Assembly (NCBI GenBank): GCA_022424815.1
Contig: JAKMGS010000123.1
Coordinates: forward strand, 1 to 5,162
DNA: 5,162 nucleotides
Source: Schleiferiaceae bacterium
Lineage (GTDB): Bacteria; Bacteroidota; Bacteroidia; Flavobacteriales; Schleiferiaceae
Direction: 5' to 3'
The position numbers were made by a program, and so were the translations under genes. Shown here one piece after another: positions 5,151 to 5,162 of this stretch. Position 1 is the first letter of the stretch. Every line of letters starts with the position of its first letter. The notes under the pieces are model-generated. The model saw only the letters and a program-made list of their open reading frames with translations, did no database searches and was not told the DNA's origin.

Positions 5151-5162
5151 AAGATATAGTGC

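Larger units (their letters stand above)
5019..5162. other. Non-coding tail after mazG with two imperfect hairpins
   Basis: No credible coding region or RNA gene is visible in these 144 bases up to the right edge. The stretch is AT-rich, with a T6 run at 5041-5046 near the mazG stop. It contains a hairpin at 5055-5080 and a longer one at 5106-5150, listed separately. No exact TAnnTTTG box is found on either strand, so I cannot place a promoter for whatever gene lies beyond the window. Confidence 0.5.

Overview
This window looks like an ordinary core-chromosome stretch from a Bacteroidota bacterium, most likely a Flavobacteriales-type organism. Four things point that way. The three identifiable promoter -7 boxes have the Bacteroidota form TAnnTTTG. 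Purine-rich Shine-Dalgarno sites are absent in front of genes. A DUF5606-type protein is present, a family I know from Bacteroidota. The order ruvX, def, DUF5606, mazG is one I associate with flavobacteria. Base composition looks moderate and even, and I see no mobile element, CRISPR array, rRNA or tRNA.

Layout: two operons diverge from a 58-base intergenic region at 2231-2288. The leftward operon reads dapD (tetrahydrodipicolinate N-succinyltransferase), a family 2 glycosyltransferase of the WaaE/KdtX type, a small two-helix membrane protein, and the first 104 codons of a CCA tRNA nucleotidyltransferase that runs off the left edge. The rightward operon reads ruvX/yqgF (pre-16S rRNA nuclease), def (peptide deformylase), a TPR-like lipoprotein, a DUF5606 protein and mazG (NTP pyrophosphohydrolase). 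A 144-base non-coding tail follows mazG, with two imperfect hairpins.

The genes are tightly packed. Five of the seven same-strand junctions are ATGA or TAATG overlaps, one has a 3-base gap and one a 27-base gap. The 27-base gap, between ruvX and def, holds its own TAnnTTTG box, so def to mazG may be transcribed partly independently of ruvX. The divergent region is unusual in symmetry: the two -7 boxes are identical 8-mers (TACCTTTG) on opposite strands. The ruvX box lies only 4 bases before the ATG, which predicts a leaderless or nearly leaderless mRNA.

Functionally the leftward set combines diaminopimelate/lysine synthesis, envelope glycan synthesis and tRNA end maturation. The rightward set combines rRNA maturation, N-terminal protein processing and nucleotide-pool cleaning. 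These are housekeeping functions. I found no convincing undescribed defence or mobile system. The least understood parts are the small membrane protein, the lipoprotein and the DUF5606 protein, plus the promoter architecture.
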